DNA of 64,000 nucleotides from Flavobacteriales bacterium (GTDB lineage: Bacteria > Bacteroidota > Bacteroidia > Flavobacteriales_F > PHOS-HE28). The translations under genes were made by a program, and so were the position numbers. Below are positions 62,413-64,000 of the stretch, piece after piece; the first letter of the stretch is position 1; each line of letters begins with the position of its first letter. The notes beneath the pieces are model-generated. The model saw nothing but the letters and a program-made list of their open reading frames with translations, was not told the DNA's origin and did no database searches. Location of the stretch: assembly GCA_016721825.1 (NCBI GenBank), contig JADKHI010000002.1:1-64000 (forward strand), given 5' to 3'.

Positions 62413-63735
62413 ATGAGCATGGACGTTCGACGGATCTCCGCAGTGATGGCCGGACTGGCGATGGGTGCCGGTCTGCTGGCCCAGCCTTGCAGCCTCCAGC
62501 TCGGCCCCGACACCGTCCTGTGCGATGGGGGGACCTTGGTCCTTCAGGTCCCGCTAGGCGCCTTGTCCTTCACCTGGAACACGGGCAGCACGGCCTCCCA
62601 GATCACGGTGAGCAGCACCGGCGACTATTGGTGCGAGGCCGTCTTCCCCCAGAACAACGCCAACCAGATCCAGAACGGCGACTTCACCCAGGGCGCTACG
62701 GCTTTTTCCAGTGACTATGTGCCCGGCACCGGCGGCACTTACGGCTTGCTTTCCACGGAAGGGCAGTACGCCACGGCCACGGATCCGGGGCTTACGCACA
62801 ACATGTTCAACAGCTTCGGCGACCATACCACGGGCACGGGCAACATGTTGGTGGTGAACGGAGCGTCAGTACCGGGCCAGAACATCTGGTGCCAGACGGT
62901 GAACGTGCAGCCCGGAACCAGCTACGCGTTCTCGGCTTGGCTGGCCTCGGTGGTGGTCTCGTCGCCTGCGCAGCTGGTGTTCTCGGTGAACGGCCAGATC
63001 ATCGGTGCTCCGCTGTTGGCCTCGGCCACGGTAGGGCAGTGGCTCCCGTTCTACAGCCTGTGGAACAGTGGCGTGAACACGTCCGCGACCCTGTGCATCG
63101 TGAACCAGAACACCGCCACGAGCGGCAACGATTTCGCCCTGGACGACATCACTTTCAACGCGCTCTGTGCCGCCTCCGACACGGTGCATGTGGAGGTGCT
63201 TCCTCCAGCGCCCAGCGTTTCGATCACCGGCAGCGGCCTATGCCCGGGTTCCACTGCGGTGCTAGCGGCAATGCTTGATCCCGCGGGTTGGCCCTTGAAC
63301 GATGTGGTGTACGTGTGGGACACGCAAGCCACAGGCCCCGAACTGGTGATCACCGCACCTGGTACCTACAGCGTGAGCGCCACCGGGCAGTGCCTGAGCG
63401 CTCAGGAACAGATCGTGGTCGGGCTGGATACCTGCGGCGCCACCGTGCAGATGCCCAACGTGTTCTCCCCGAACGGCGACGGACTGAACGACACCTTTGG
63501 CCCGATCGTGGACGGAGTGCCCGACGCGTTCACCATGGACATCCGCAACCGGTGGGGCCAGCTCGTGTTCCAAGGGGACAACATCAGCGAGCGGTGGAAC
63601 GGGCGGTGGAAGGGCAGTTCCGTCCCGGACGGGACTTACTACTACGTTATCCAGTACGCGGTACGGCAGAACGATGGCTCCTTGGCACAGCGGAACGAGG
63701 CGGGCTATTTGACGCTTCTGGGTCAAGCTCAGTAA
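62413..63735 (+). CDS. T9SS type B surface protein with CHU_C domain
   Basis: 440 residues. Signal peptide (MSMDVRRISAVMAGLAMGAGLLA), then an Ig-like segment (LVLQVPLGALSFTWNTGSTASQITVSSTGDYWCEA). A carbohydrate-binding-like jelly roll follows (IQNGDFTQGATAFSSDYV ... VNVQPGTSYAFSAWLASV ... FALDDITF), then a second Ig-like part. The end is the gliding-associated C-terminal domain, with MPNVFSPNGDGLNDTF, IRNRWGQLVFQ, ERWNGRWKGSSVPDGTYYYVI. That domain directs type B T9SS export and surface attachment. Substrate unknown. Confidence 0.88.
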   Translation: MSMDVRRISAVMAGLAMGAGLLAQPCSLQLGPDTVLCDGGTLVLQVPLGALSFTWNTGSTASQITVSSTGDYWCEAVFPQNNANQIQNGDFTQGATAFSSDYVPGTGGTYGLLSTEGQYATATDPGLTHNMFNSFGDHTTGTGNMLVVNGASVPGQNIWCQTVNVQPGTSYAFSAWLASVVVSSPAQLVFSVNGQIIGAPLLASATVGQWLPFYSLWNSGVNTSATLCIVNQNTATSGNDFALDDITFNALCAASDTVHVEVLPPAPSVSITGSGLCPGSTAVLAAMLDPAGWPLNDVVYVWDTQATGPELVITAPGTYSVSATGQCLSAQEQIVVGLDTCGATVQMPNVFSPNGDGLNDTFGPIVDGVPDAFTMDIRNRWGQLVFQGDNISERWNGRWKGSSVPDGTYYYVIQYAVRQNDGSLAQRNEAGYLTLLGQAQ

Positions 63736-63796
63736 GGTCCCATTTCCGCATTTCTTCCTTTCCGCATCCAACGGGTTGAAGATCAGTTCCTTTTCC

Positions 63797-63804
63797 TACT
63801 TTTG
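63797..63804 (+). promoter_or_regulatory. -7 promoter element of the gene at the right edge
   Basis: TACTTTTG, a perfect TAnnTTTG match, with a TTG about 20 nt upstream as a possible -33 element. It lies 135 nt before the ATG at 63932, leaving a 5' leader of about 120 nt. Confidence 0.55.
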
Positions 63805-63931
63805 CGGTCCTTTTTCGGATCCGTCTTCGGATGGACCAAAAAAGGAAGCTCACGCAGAGGCACCGTGGGCCAACCAACCCCTCCCGGTCAGTGCCACCTC
63901 GGTCCGGGATACAAGTAAGTCAGTACGCATC

Positions 63932-64000
63932 ATGTCAGTAGAGAATAACAAGGCCGTCTATGCAGTGCCGCCCGCCGATTTCGATTGGGCCGGTCTGGAG
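63932..64000 (+). CDS. rpsA: Start of a gene, probably ribosomal protein S1 (partial)
   Basis: Only 23 codons are visible (MSVENNKAVYAVPPADFDWAGLE). The acidic opening followed by DFDWxxLE resembles the N-terminus of Bacteroidota ribosomal protein S1. The leader of about 120 nt and strong promoter element fit a highly expressed gene. The identification rests on this short segment and may be wrong. Confidence 0.5.
   Translation, partial: MSVENNKAVYAVPPADFDWAGLE

Noticed and set aside
1..64000. tRNA, rRNA or riboswitch genes
   Set aside because: No cloverleaf with a GTTCRANNC-type T loop, no rRNA conserved stretch and no known aptamer core was recognised by eye; a covariance-model scan was not possible.

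Overview
The window looks like a high-GC member of the Bacteroidota, most likely Flavobacteriales-related. Evidence seen: PorQ of the type IX secretion system (T9SS) at 58573; several signal-peptide proteins with C-terminal sorting or gliding-associated (CHU_C) domains; Delta-60, PKD and BACON repeats; the alternative GlmU-like nucleotidyltransferase; GH92 mannosidase; and TAnnTTTG-type -7 promoter elements, some placed exactly 12 nt before an ATG. The last ATG (63932) looks like the start of ribosomal protein S1. The taxon is inference from family content only.

The window has two halves. Bases 1-25,000 are accessory and full of broken genes: a two-component system so decayed that only motifs remain (200-2431); two unknown genes with frameshifts (2556-4610); a secreted protein (4728-5609); a 17-unit 21-bp tandem repeat (5696-6052); a low-complexity repeat zone (6230-6530); and a mosaic where pieces of neighbouring genes recur (7355, 9127, 11043, 11226, 12809). 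A toxin-antitoxin pair and an intact SAM methyltransferase follow. Next is a four-gene restriction-modification island (12.9-17.0 kb: DUF3644 gene, C5 cytosine methyltransferase, BsuBI/PstI-family endonuclease, and a gene with a HEPN-like RX4H motif). After it come a roughly 4.6-kb broken gene for a secreted lipase-like surface protein, and paaZ with a second 5' remnant. Many frameshifts fall at short homopolymers (CCC, GGG), so consensus errors are a serious alternative to real pseudogenes.

Bases 25,000-64,000 are orderly and almost free of frameshifts. They hold T9SS cargo (Delta-60 protein, SGNH hydrolase, beta-propeller protein, beta-helix protein), a ParE-like toxin pair and an orphan copy of its antitoxin, MscS, an SDR, an FMN reductase, an aminotransferase, GH92, a GNAT, an S9 peptidase and a HisKA_2 kinase. 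They continue with an NYN plus cold-shock-like protein, a CPA2 antiporter followed by two response regulators and a kinase, a PaaY-like protein, DUF47 plus PiT phosphate transport, GlmU-like, Lon, an OprP-like porin, QueA, PorQ, cytidylate kinase, a small tyrosine phosphatase, IspH and a CHU_C protein.

Functionally, the T9SS and its cargo point to a surface-degrading, possibly gliding lifestyle. The best candidates for something new are the HEPN-flanked restriction island, the shared calcium-loop-like C-terminal module of two secreted proteins, the leaderless antitoxin family, and the shard-rich 4.7-12.9 kb mosaic.
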